From the NCBI GenBank assembly GCA_002794735.1, contig NBAZ01000019.1:372001-436000 (forward strand): a stretch of 64,000 bases of DNA, written 5' to 3'. Below are positions 11,737 through 24,200 of this stretch, in pieces. Below the pieces are notes generated by a model, which searched no databases, had not been told where the DNA came from, and was given only the letters and a program-made list of their open reading frames with translations. Position numbers and translations under genes: made by a program. The DNA is from Pyrrhoderma lamaoense (Eukaryota; Basidiomycota; Agaricomycetes; Hymenochaetales; Hymenochaetaceae). Within the stretch, counting starts at the first letter, position 1, and every line of letters begins with the position of its first letter.

Positions 11737-13540
11737 TGCGAATATGCTGGCTCGAACGGGACGTTTAGGACAGTGAGGGCAGGTGAGAACGACGTGAGAT
11801 TCCTTTGAGCGAGGGAACTTGCTTTATATATCACCTAACAACTGCGCACTGAGTCTCGTGGAGTATGCCTTTGCTGAGAGCGCCCGGGAACAGCCTTGTG
11901 GAAGTTGATTCAATGATGGATCCTAGCCGCGACGTCGGGGACTTCTGCCGATCCGGCGCGATTTCCTTTTAAGTCACATAGAGTCGGTCACGACGTTCTA
12001 AACAGAATGCTATCAGCGGTTTTCCAAAGTAAAACATCCCGGCGCTATTTTTACCTTCATAGCTCGTCTACTAATAACACAGGTTTGTATTACCAATTAG
12101 ATTCCACATGTATATGATAATATGTAAGGGACATTCCCGCTCTCGGCGGTTGGGATTACTTAATAATAGTATGAGTCTTGGATCGTATCAAGTACTGGCA
12201 GGTGATCATGTGGGTTACATTGTATGCGCAGCCTCCCAGGTACCAATACTTAACGAGGTAATTTAATGTGAGTATAGGGACTGTGCGCATGCCAAAGAGG
12301 ATAAGATCTATCCTGAACAATGTTCTTCTTTTCTTTCCTAACTTGCGGCTTTATGCTTGTTGCCTACTAAGCCTAGGCTATTTTGTGATAGTAACGTTGG
12401 AATCTCCTACTAAGATAGCTCGTTGGTTCTCACTGTGTTTCGACAGAGCTCGGAAATTATTCGATATCTAGTGAATTAAACTATGAACTCAGTCGTCTAT
12501 ACTTTCACACCTATCCCTTGTTTTTTTTTGGAAGGTAAGAGGGAGAAGAGACCTATACTAGGTAGTAGCTTATGACAATGTTATACAATGTTTCACTCCT
12601 CAAATATTCCACATTTCCGATACAAAAGTATTGTCTACTTCCTATCTTTACCTTCTTGCTGTTCTTAATAGCCTCAAACACTCGACAGATTTCAGGTATT
12701 CTCCTACTCGCACCCACTGATGTTATGCATGATGGCCTACACATAGTCTTGGTGGTAGATATCTCATGTCTCGGGTACACCTGGATGAACATAATCATCC
12801 TAAGGATTGTGAACAACAATAGTCATGTATCTTTCATATATATAATGCTACTCATCTCTTATAATAATTACTAACCCGAACATGTACAACAAAGTGTAAA
12901 CGTATGGGCGGTCTTGCATAGCCACAGTGCAAGCGAGAAAAGTCCTGTTAGATATTACAGGCAATCAAGGATTAGATTTTCTCAGGAAATTGAGAATAGA
13001 TAGAAATAAGACCAGGAAGCAGACAAATTTTGGACCGGGAATAAGTAATAATTGAGAAAAGAAACATTGTTAAACACTGGTATATGCTATTGACTAGTAT
13101 ATCTTATTGTTTATTTTTCTATAATATTCCAAAAGACTTGGTGTAAATGTGGATAGACAGATGATTTTCGAGAATGTGAGTGGTGAAATTCCTACTCAGT
13201 GACACAGATTCGCTATAGAGACAATAATGATTTGAGTCTAGTTTCTCTCCATACCAACAGATGATGTGCTTTTTGGAAAAGGATCCACTTTCCACAGTAT
13301 TGATGGAGGTATAAACGGAGGGACTCTTTGAATGGCGATATTCATGTGCTATTGTGATGAGTGAGAGATAAAAGCCTTCCCAATGTCAGTTTAGTTTGCC
13401 CTAATTGATCAGCAGCCTGTAACGTTTGCGTTACGTAACGTGTATCGGCATATAAGTAACGTAGTCACGAGCATATAAGTTAATGTCACACGATACGACG
13501 TCTTTTTCCGAGATCCACTTTGCAATAGCCAACTCAAGCT
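11737..13540. other. Divergent intergenic region
   Basis: It separates the minus-strand stomatin gene from the plus-strand EVE-domain gene, so both promoters should lie here. Short open frames occur near 12268-12471 and 12553-12874, but they have no family signature, no plausible initiation context and AT-rich composition, so I do not call them genes. No RNA gene or mobile element was recognised. Confidence 0.5.
13429..13440. promoter_or_regulatory. Palindromic bZIP-like site upstream of EVE-domain gene
   Basis: CGTTACGTAACG is a perfect 12-nt palindrome centred on TTACGTAA, a consensus for bZIP dimers. It lies about 100 nt upstream of the ATG at 13541. It is followed by two related TATA-like stretches, GGCATATAAGTAACG and GAGCATATAAGTTAATG (about 13447-13485). 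The position fits a core promoter. Function is inferred from the motif only. Confidence 0.35.
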
Positions 13541-14982
13541 ATGAGGTACTGGCTTATGAAGGCCGAGCCAAACTCACGCATCGAGAAAGGAAAGGATGTG
13601 AAGGTACGGATATACTACTAGAGGCCTTCCATTTTTCCACTTTTTTTGCGGTTTAAGCAGTGTCTACTGCTACTTGATGAAATTGACATTCTAACTTTGC
13701 TAAACTTTCTCAAGTTTAGCGTTGATGACTTTGAGTCTATAAAGACCACCCCTTGGGAGGGTGTCCGAAATCATGAGGCCAAAAAAATCATGCAGTCTAT
13801 GAAGGTCGGGGATCAAGTAAGACAATCAGAACTCGGTTGATTATACAATGAAACGATTGCATCCACTAGGTCTTATTTTACCATTCAAATTGCAAGAATC
13901 CCGGTCCGTAAACTTCCTAGTCTTCTATATCTCAAGTTAAAATAAAGCTACAAATCAGGAATTGCGGGTTTTGCTGAAGTAAGGTGCTTAGAAAAAGTAC
14001 TCCATAGGGGCTCCTCCTAATCACACGTTTTCTTAGATCACAAAAGAAGCATATCCAGATCGTTAGTATTACTACTTCTAGTTGATTACTCCGAATTTTG
14101 CATATCAATAATCTTACATCTATACTCTACTAGACACTGCATGGGACTCGTAAGTATCCTAATCCTGATATCTAATTATAAATTGAAATATCACCTCTTG
14201 TACGGATTGGTTTTAGGGAGCATCCATATTATGACCCAGTATGCACCTTTCCAGCTCATATACTTCCTTTTCAATTCTCTTAAGTATATGCAATACTTCC
14301 TCAGAAATCGGACAAGGAAAATCCTAAATGGTTTATGGTTGATGTGACATTCAAATCACGAGCGAAGCACTTCGTGGCACTCTCTCTCATCAAACGTATC
14401 TCTGCTATGAATGATCTGTCAGAGGATATAGCATATATCGGGGCAGAAGGGCACACTGCACTCAAAGGTAAGACTAATACAATGTGTATTGCTTCTAACC
14501 TCCAATGAAAATTATCGACATTGATGCAAAGTACAACTTGAAACTGATCTGATCAATAGGTATGGCACTCATTAACCGAGGGAGACTCAGTGTACAGCCC
14601 GTTGAAGTAGAAGCTTGGGATACTATAACGAGATTAGCAGATACTGGAGGTTGGGATGAAGATGCACCTGGAAAGGCTCCAAGTACTGATAAAAAGCCTC
14701 AAAGGCGAAAAGGCCCCGTTGTGGCTGATGAACAAAGTAGGTTGTCATATGTCTATCAACTGTCTGCAACTTAGGTTATTATTAGGTCAACCCCCAACTC
14801 GTGGACAGCCGTCCCGGGGTCAGGAACACCTAGATAACGGGCCAGACAGTGAGGAACAGACTAAGAAAGCTATTGAGCCTGTGTCTCGACCACTGGCAAA
14901 GAAGCGTAAAGCGGGCGTGATAGACGAAAATGATAAAACCAAAATTCCTCAGCGTCGTTCTACCAGAACTAGGAGAAGTTAG
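13541..14982 (+). CDS. EVE-domain protein, THYN1 (thymocyte nuclear protein 1) homologue
   Basis: Ten exons: 13541-13603, 13715-13816, 13870-13903, 13959-13978, 14037-14061, 14134-14149, 14217-14238, 14305-14467, 14560-14736 and 14786-14982. The spliced length is 819 nt, giving 272 residues. The product starts [20 protein letters not shown] and continues with [54 protein letters not shown] and [10 protein letters not shown]. These are the signature blocks of the EVE fold, a relative of YTH and PUA domains that binds modified bases. A Lys/Arg-rich tail (AKKRKAG, then RRSTRTRRS) suggests nuclear targeting. Exons 4-7 are only 20, 25, 16 and 22 nt long. Every junction is GT..AG and the conserved EVE residues are lost if any is skipped, so the structure is well supported. 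Confidence 0.92.
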
Positions 14983-15639
14983 CCCTTTTCTAAATCATTT
15001 TTTCTTGCATATATCATGTTTTTCCTGTACTAAAAGGTCTGAACCTATGTCTCGCTACCTCTTTCCAGTTATCAATTCGTTGCTTATCTCATTACAATGA
15101 CACGTGGTTAAATCGTTCATCTAGGCGAATTAGCGGATCAAGAATCCCGCGGATACATCAATCTAATAATATGAATATATGATGAACAAGACATTGCATG
15201 TGCTGCAATCTTCTGTGATCCATCTTCCGCAATTCGCGAACAATCTTAGTCCAGCATTGTTTTTATGTATATATGTGTGGGAAAAACGTAGGGTTAGTGC
15301 TCTGGCTCAACTTTAAGCTTCCATACAGCCTGTGAAGGTTCGATCTGTTTCAAAGGCGATTTCTAACTCAAGAATACCACCGTATGAGAATTTCTATTAG
15401 ACTTATGGTTCAAGGAGTTATTTATGGATTACCAACAGAGCAGAACTCAACATACCGGTCCGTCGGGACGTGTCTACTCGTCTCCATGCGTAGACATTCT
15501 TCCCCTGTAGATTTCCGCATGCTACGTATACCATGGAAGAAATATAAGAGATCTTAAAACTTGATAGTGAGATACAAGGCTTGCCTTCTCCTCGTATATC
15601 CCTTGGCTGGTTTTCTCAAGCTCTCGTTCATCCTTTACT
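14983..15639. other. Intergenic region with S28 peptidase promoter
   Basis: No coding frame is supported. The right end should hold the promoter of the peptidase gene. A TATA-like ATATAAG lies at about 15541-15547, near 95 nt upstream of the ATG, followed by a pyrimidine-rich stretch. Confidence 0.5.
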
Positions 15640-17974
15640 ATGATTGCGACTTTTGCTTGCCTGCTCGCCTTGATATTCTCTGTTCAAATTGAAGCCAGGC
15701 TTCCCAGAGATGGTCGAAGTCATGCAAACATGGCACCACTTCCTACAGTGCCTATCATCACTCACGACCCAAATGCTCCTGTTACCAGTCTGAATGGAAC
15801 CGAACTACCTCCATTAAACACAACATATCTATTTGACCAACTTATTGATCATAATAATCCAGGACTTGGTACATTCAAGCAACGCTTTTGGCACACAGCG
15901 CAATATTACGAACCGGGTGGTGCGATTATTCTTTTTACCCCAGGAGAAGCCAACGCAGAACGTGAGTTGAACCGCCACTGAGCTCTCTTGGCTCTTGCAT
16001 CTAGATAGATAAACAACAATAACCATATACTAATGTAAATTATACCACCCACTCAATCAGCATATACCGGCTATCTCACAAATAGAACAATCAATGGTCA
16101 AATTGCTCAACAACAGAATGGAGCTGCAATTGTTCTGGAACATCGTTACTATGGTCTCTCCAACCCTTTCAATAATTTGAGTACTGCAAGCTTGGAATTT
16201 CACACGATCCAACAAGCAATAGACGATCTCGTTTATTTCGCTAACAATGTTAAGCTTCCACAATCTAACGGTGGAGATGTAACTCCTGATAAAGCACCTT
16301 GGATTCTCATCGGAGGGAGTTATAGTGGTAAGAAGGTGTTAGTATTCTAAATAAGATCTGCGGAGTCTGAAGTCATTATAGGAGCCTTAACTGGTTGGAC
16401 AATGGTTAAGTGAGTGCATTATATGCTATATTATTAGTAATACTTTTGATTGGCTGTGTTTGGCTCATGGTTTCCAACCTTTTCCAGCAAACCTGGTGTT
16501 TTTGCCGCTGGTTACGCATCCTCCGCCGTTGAAGAATCCATTATTAAGTTTTGGCAATACTTCGACCCTATCCGTCAGTTTATGCCACAGAACTGCTCAG
16601 CTGATGTACAGGCTGTTATAGCGCATATAGATGAGACATTTACGAGTGGAACCTCGGCTGAAATTAATACGATCAAAAGTACTTTTGGTTTAGGCGATAT
16701 GACACATTTGGACGATGTTGCAGGGTCTTGTGAGTATACTCCAATGATTCTATACTACTATTCTAAGTAATGAATATAAAAAGTAAGGAATAATCTCTGG
16801 GACTGGCAAAGTTTATCACCTACTTCAGGACCTGGTGCCCAGTTCTTCGACTTTTGTGACGCTCTCGAAGTCAAAGATGGTGTTTCTGCAGGTAGTGAAG
16901 GTTGGGGAGTAGAGCACGCGCTTTCAGCTTGGGGTGCATATTGGAACTCGACCTATTATTCGTTACGTACGTATCTTCCGCTAAATTATGGTTTTGTAGA
17001 TATAAATTTGATATGCATTTTCTTAATTAGTTTGTGGAGACATAGATGCGGAGTAAGTTATAATAAGTACTATGCATGAAGTATCTTATTAACTTTTTAC
17101 CGATGAAGAACTTGCTTGGGATCATACGATCCAACTCAAGCATTCTGGACAGACATAAGGTAGCATTTATTCAGAGTTATATCAAAGAATTATATGCGAC
17201 TTACAAGTTTTAACTCAGTATTGACAATGCTGGACGTTCATGGACTTGGATTGTGTATGTATACAGTATACTTTAGATCATTTCTAGCATACTCATCAGT
17301 CTAATGTTGACTATGACAGATGCAACGAAGTTGGTTTCTTCCAAGATGGAGCCCCAGAAGGAACTCCAACCGTCGTCACAAGACTAATTCAACCCATATA
17401 TGACGAGGTCAGTTCTTTCTTTACTAAAGCTCCATGAAATTAAAAAAGTTTATCAACTTTGGATTAGCGACAATGTACATACTGGTTCCCCGAAAAATTC
17501 ACAAAACCAATCGCTCCAAATGTCGATGCAACGAACAAGGCTTACGGAGGGTGGAACCTCACTGTAGACCACTTGTTCTTTGCTAACGGAAAACGTAAGG
17601 AGTTCAACTGAAATGTCACACTTCACCTTATCGCACTAAACGTTTCAACTAATGAAAACTATGTTTCTTTGATACTCATAGGAGACCCATGGCGCGACGC
17701 TACAGTCTCTTCAGATTTCCACATGCGCCAAAGCACAGAATCACAACCCATAGCTATAGGCGACGGTTTCCACTGTTCGGATCTCAGCACAGCAGCCAGC
17801 GTCGTTGATCCTACCATACTTGCCGTTCAACAAGAAGCTTTAGCAAAAATAAAAGAATGGATAAGTTCTTGGTCCCCACCATACAAAAGAGCAAGGCGCG
17901 ACATTTTTCAATCCGGGACCAAGTTAGTCAAGCCTATAAACGCATGGTTACGGAAAGGTGTACAAATCATGTAG
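15640..17974 (+). CDS. Secreted serine peptidase of family S28
   Basis: The ATG at 15640 starts a signal peptide (MIATFACLLALIFSVQIEAR). The first exons are 15640-15961, 16061-16327, 16382-16409 and 16488-16729, and several short exons follow to the stop at 17972-17974. Family blocks in order are FDQLIDHNNPGLGTFKQRFW, the oxyanion-side motif VLEHRYYGLSNP, and the nucleophile elbow GGSYSG, whose Ser codon spans about 16318-16326 just before an intron. Further on come CNEVGFFQDGAPEG, LFFANGKRDPWRD with the catalytic Asp region, and GDGFHCSDL with the catalytic His. S28 enzymes (lysosomal Pro-X carboxypeptidase, dipeptidyl peptidase II, fungal prolyl peptidases) cleave after proline. A secreted role in protein degradation is inferred. 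A C-terminal basic tail (KRARRD..WLRKG) follows the catalytic domain. The middle exon limits between 16990 and 17460 were not all fixed. Confidence 0.9.
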
Positions 17975-18267
17975 CCTAGCTCAATTATTACCTCACTTTT
18001 TCACACCAATCTTATATTTTTGTCAAAATCTGAATGTATAATGGATAGGAAATGATGATGGTGATTCCAGAATGAATGCAAAAACATGAAACGCGAGGGT
18101 CCAATGAATTGAGAAATTTTGGGAAAACATATTAGGAGGGAAAAATTGGAAAAGAAAGAAAGGGAGAGATACAAGGAGGGGGAAAGATACAAAAACGCGT
18201 GCAATAAGTAATACAAAAAATGTTTTTTGGAAGGCCCGAAATACTAAAACAAACAGATACACTAGAA

Positions 18268-21200
18268 TCATTCAATGATCTTAGTGATAAGCTCGGGGAA
18301 CCAATTAAGCACTTTGGTAACATGCCCTTGGTTGGGAGGCAAAAATTGGAATGTGTTAGCTAAGCCGTGCATATTATATTCTTCAAGAGCATGCTTTTGT
18401 CTCTGACCAAACGCCGCATCCTCATCAAGAGTGCCTAACGTAGACGTTGATCCTTTCGTAGCATTGATACTCGCTGCGTCCTCCATAACGACACGGAAGA
18501 CTGCAGAGGCAGAGGTCAACAGGGAAGGACTTGAAGAGCTTGTGAAAATATCGTGAATCTTGAATTGAAGGCCATCATAACTAAGATAGTATATTAGCTC
18601 ATGACTAAGTTGTCGTTCAACAGATCAGTAACTTACGCAAGAGAAACAAGCTCTGGATATACAGATGAGGCTTCTTTCAGAACAAGGAATAACATTTGTG
18701 ATTCTGCATCATCCAATTGTGCACTAGAGAGGATGGATCCAAGGAAGGAGATAGCAAATAATGCCGTCATCGAGTCATGGCAACCCAAAACATCGAATTG
18801 GATCTTTGGTAGCTCACCATCCTGATCACCCGAGTCATTTCCGTCCTGTTCATTGATGTTCAACCAATGGGGTCCAACACGAGCATCTATCAGTAGTTGC
18901 TGGTATGCATGAGGAGTTGTCGAAACAGAAAGAAGTGCTAGGAAGAAACCCAGTATATCATTATGAACCGGAGCTTCAGTCGTAGGAGTATCCACCAACG
19001 TAGAGACAGCAGTAGTGAGCAGACACCGTAAGGCAGACGTCGCAGACTGACGAAGCTGAGGGCGACGAATTCCTTTAAATATGACAGCCGCAAGAGAGAA
19101 CGAGAAATCAGATTCAAATGATAAATTAAGTAGTTGATCAAGTTGTCCCAGAATGCCTTCAAAGCTCGATCGAGTTTCTATAAGCGTTGCTGTGAATCCC
19201 TTCTCCACAAAGGCACCTTGATTGTGCAGACTAGTTATGCAAGTGCACAACAAATTATTGGCTTCTTTAAAGAATGGTGCATGACTAGATTCTAACAGGG
19301 CAACAGCCAGCCAGAATAATGGTCCAACGTAGCGTGACCCCTCAGGTAGAGAAGGAACAACATTACAAATGCAGTTCAGCATACTAACGACACACTGAGT
19401 ATCAGACTCGTCAGCAGTCTTCATGGCACTACGTAGCGCAACGAGCATCTGATAAAGGAGATCGTCATCAACGTCCGAAGATGCAAGGATACCCATGACA
19501 ATGAAAGCCCGAGGCTGAATACCAGGGGACAATTGGAATGCAGTTGCCGTCAGGAGACCCATCCAGCGAGATCTCCAGACATTTGATAACCCTATCAAGT
19601 TAATAACAATCAGTATGAGATTCTTTTCCCCACCCATTCGATAGTAAATACCTGAGTTCCCGGAACATATCGTTAGGGCTTTGAGCAACCAACGAGTCAA
19701 TCCTTCCAGAGATTCCCGTTCATCAAGACTATCATTAGGCAAGAACTCGCTAGTAGCAGTTGTACGGGCAAGTCCGAAATAAACAATTACTTCAGGTCGA
19801 GACAAATCCTGAAGAAGAGCACGAATTTCTGACGTCAATCCCATATCTTCGACATGCATCTGATATATCGACTGGAAAAGCTGCAACGCAAGCCCATAGA
19901 TCGTATTGCGCATTGTCATATCACCATGACCGGCCAGCAATGTTACAAGATGCAGGATCTCTGGTACGAAAAGTTGCGTAGATGGCGAATGCTGTTCAAT
20001 CTGACCAGATCCGAGAACGAGCTTCGAATACGCTGTGATCTCATTCCAGAAGACATTCTTATCAAGGGTTTTACTCGGTTTAGTAGAAGTCTTTCCCAAT
20101 GACTAATTAGGATGGTTAGTACAAAATAAAGCAGTTAGGTCAAGATACTTAAACTTACCTTCCGAAGTTTAGCTAGGAGTCGCCCTCTAGCTGACTTTGA
20201 AGCCATATGGGATAGGACTTCCGCCATGACATCACATCGAGCAGAACCTAAGCCTCCATCAACTGCGGATCTTGTTATTTCATCAAGAACCACATTTATC
20301 AACGCCGAATTGGACTTTCCGATCTCTGGCCATATCGTCTGGAAGGATATAAAGCAAAACTGTACAGAGGAAGTGAGTATATTCTTTTTACTTCTTTAGT
20401 AGAAAGAAAGACTTACGTCTGCATCTTTGACAGTTAGATCCAACAGAGCTTTGATGCAGTCTCTGAGTTTTACGCCAGACGGTTCATAGAATTTACTTGC
20501 CGGATCGCAGAACTTGTCAAGATTCTTGACCCAAGGAGAAGCATACTGAAGACATAAGGCTTTTTGCGTACAAGGAACTTTGTCAATGTCCAAGCAAACT
20601 TGCTGTAGGAAGTCAAGGGTTAGCTGAGGAGAACACATCGACAGATTTGTGCTCAGTTGTCGAATAAGAGAAAGCGAGTTTCCAGGTATATGGCCACCTA
20701 AGGAGAGAGTATTATAATCTTTCAAACTAACCTCAAAGAAAGAAACTCACCAGATGAGGGTAATAGACATTCGCTATTGAAATTTAATGAAGTGCATACA
20801 GAACGGAGCAAGTCATATGCCGAGCTTCTTAGATCTGGGTGATCATCGTGTGAGTTGAACATCGCAATATTCAAAAGGGTTGCTGTGATATTCGATAATC
20901 TCGAGAACCGGTCAAAGAAAACAGCACGGTTGACAGTCATACGACTTTTAGCTGTGCGAACAGACTATATGAAAACAGATTAGAGACAATCTTTATAGAA
21001 TTGATAAGATGAATCTAGTCTAGATCAACACACCTTCACTATACGATCCCGTTCTGCCGAGGAGAAATAGAGAGTACCGCCATTACGATTGCGCCTTATT
21101 ATAAATTCATTCGCATCTCGTCCAGTGGATACATTGTAGATATCGCCAATATCGCCGTAGGGAATAATCTCCGTAGTTCTACAAGAGAATGTGCCATATA

Positions 21201-24200
21201 CGTTCAAAGCCTTGATCTATAACGAATTATTTGACAATATTAGAGGCAAATCAGCGATAATTTGAGTGGATGCTTACTGAATCGATACGCAAATGTGACT
21301 GTGCGACCGATAGCTTCACCGGAACTTTCATTAGATGTGCCTGGCGAAGCATGACATCTGGGAAGACGTCTTTTTCCTCTTTTTCCAAGTCCCCTGTTCA
21401 AATGGTGGTTACATTATAATTCTTGTGGAGAGAATGATCTCCAAACTTACAAGCAGTAGAGAGAGCATGCGAAATATCAATTTGAAGTGCTTCACATATT
21501 TCTACAACACTGAGTTTTGGCCGTAACTCAACAACAGAAATACCTTCACAAGAATAAGAGATTATTAACTAACAACTTGGAACTCAAGACATACCCGAAC
21601 AAATGTTGTACAACTTGCGTAAGAATCGTTGCATCGGTAAATTACAATTCAAGATATAGATTGTATTAAATCGGTTCCTCAGATCAATTGGAGTTAGTTC
21701 AGCAAAATGCTTGAACCATTGAATCGGTATCTCGGAAGCTGCTGTGTAATTAGTACAATCAACAACCAATCCGATTGACTTGGTTCCATGTCGGGAATGT
21801 ATCATAGTCTACAAACAAGAATGAATCAGGCGAGTTCACTCACGAAATCCTTCATCTAACTTACTTTGTAAGCATGATAAGCAAGCAATTCGTAATCCAA
21901 AACCTCTACATCTAACTGACAGATAGGTAACAAGTACAGTACCATGTCGTCCTATAACTTCTTTAGCACATATACAAACGAATCTGTATACACTCGCAAC
22001 TCACTTTAGCAGCCACCTCCGTGAACAATGACCGAACGCTTTCCGTACTACGATCCGAATTCCTTGTCATAAAGTCTTGGAATGGTCCGGGGTGCGAAGA
22101 ATGTTGGTTATTTAATCGAGGAACTTCTATAGGTGGACCCATCTCGACCAATGCACCACACAAAGTGTCCCAAGCTTTCTTCCCGCCAATAACAGCAGCC
22201 TCACCTTCCTTGGAAGACTTGGATAAACTGAGTAGTTCCTTTCCAACCTTGTCAGCATGTTTTTCAAAGAAACGATGCAAGACGATCGCATCAGTTTCAT
22301 CGAATGAACCTCCCTGCCATTCGTCTGTGTCCTCTTCATTCGCGGATGTTGCGAATTTCTAAAAGACTGCGGTTAACTAGGTCACAAAAATACACAAAGA
22401 AACACCTACGTTCACATCAGTAAGGAAGCGCATGACGCGAACAATGTTTGCCTCCAGGAAATCATTAAAACACATCATATGTGCTTCCTTTCCAAACCGT
22501 ACATTATTCGCAAGGTTCTGCATGATCTTGGTGATAACCAAAAGACCTCGCCGAATTGCAACGTGATCAGAGGGAAGCTCGATGTCTATCGTCTCAGGCG
22601 AAACTAAGGCCGGTGATATAAACCTTAGGAAGATGAACGCTCCGAGTGCTGCAAACTTGGCTTCTGGGTACACTTCCGCTCTGTAGGAACATAGTTAGAG
22701 AGGATACAACCTTTGTTTCATATATCTACTTACACTGTCTGTGAGATATGAGCGCAGATCTCACGTAACATCCTAAAAGCATCTTTTAGCAGGCATCGAA
22801 ACAAGGTCGCGTAGATCACTTACAAAGGCATAGTATAGGCCGACCCACAAACAATAGTCAAAAATGCATCAGCGAACAGTGTAATCGCGTCCTGATTCTC
22901 GGCCACTTCCGATTCCGAAACTTTCGAGGAGTCCAAGATGAAGGAGGGCGGATGGTCCAAGTTACACATCTTATCCAATAGAGGTTTAACGAGTTTACGA
23001 AGATAATCATATCCATGTATCTTAGCGAAAGCACAAAGAAGCTTTATCCTCATGGAATTTCCTCGGAAAAGGGCGATCTCGTTTGCTGATATGAATTATG
23101 TGAGTTTATAGAAACGGCTTATTTACTAGTTGAGAAAAGAAGTACTCACGAGTTGTTTTCACTTCACGTTCAATAAGAAGCTTCAACAATTCCAACAGAG
23201 ATGATCTGGTATCGAAGAGGTTGAGTAATACCGGTATGATCACATCGACTTCGCTTGGTGGACAGGTTTCACAGATGGCCAGGACCAGTATCAACTGATG
23301 CATACGTTGGATCAATTAAAGCAGTTAAGATCATTGCTATCTAGCACTTACATCGCAACCCTTGACAAGCTGAAGGAAAGGGTCGAGTCAATTAGGATTA
23401 AGTTTTGTACATTGCAAACAAGCATCTACACTTACCTCTCCAATCCTAGTCCTACGGCTAGCAACAAGGGAATCTATTGCCATCTCTAGCCTCCCTCCTT
23501 GATCCATAACCCGAGAGATTACGCGGCAAAAAATAGTTCGTTTTACAGGATCAAGGTCAACACCAAGAGGTAAGAAATGTCGAAGCCCAACATCGGTGTT
23601 CACAGCAAGTAAACCAGCTAAGGCATTCACGAGGAGGCCTTTCAAGCTCTCTTTCTCGTTCTGAAGTTTACGTTGCTAAAGCAAAAATGAGTCCCTGTGT
23701 GATCTATCTTCAACAACGGCGATATGACTCACAAGACTAGATGAATGCTGCGAGCTCCGATCCTCATCAATCTATATGTATTGGTTAGTTCCACCCTTAC
23801 TAAATCCACCGATACACCAATTACTCACTGAAGGTTCTGCCATAGGATCAAGACTAAGGCCCTTCAATAGAACGGATTGATAACGTATAAACCTTCTTCC
23901 AACAACGTGCGCTGCATCATCTCCGGAATGATCACTCGGTGCTACCAGTCTGATACGTTCTGCTAGCCTGATTATGGCTCGGAAGGCCGCATTGTTCGCC
24001 TCATGCCTCAAACGCATCAAACCGAAATCGTCATGACCCACACCCTAACGGAAATAATTAAAACTCTACTTCAGAAATAACGAAAGCATAAGCTTACATC
24101 CGGTTCAAACCACTCAACGATGGTGTTTAAGATACTATTCCTAGACTCTTCATCGGGGCGATATCCAACGGTATCAAAACGAGAGCAGGAAATCTCAATA

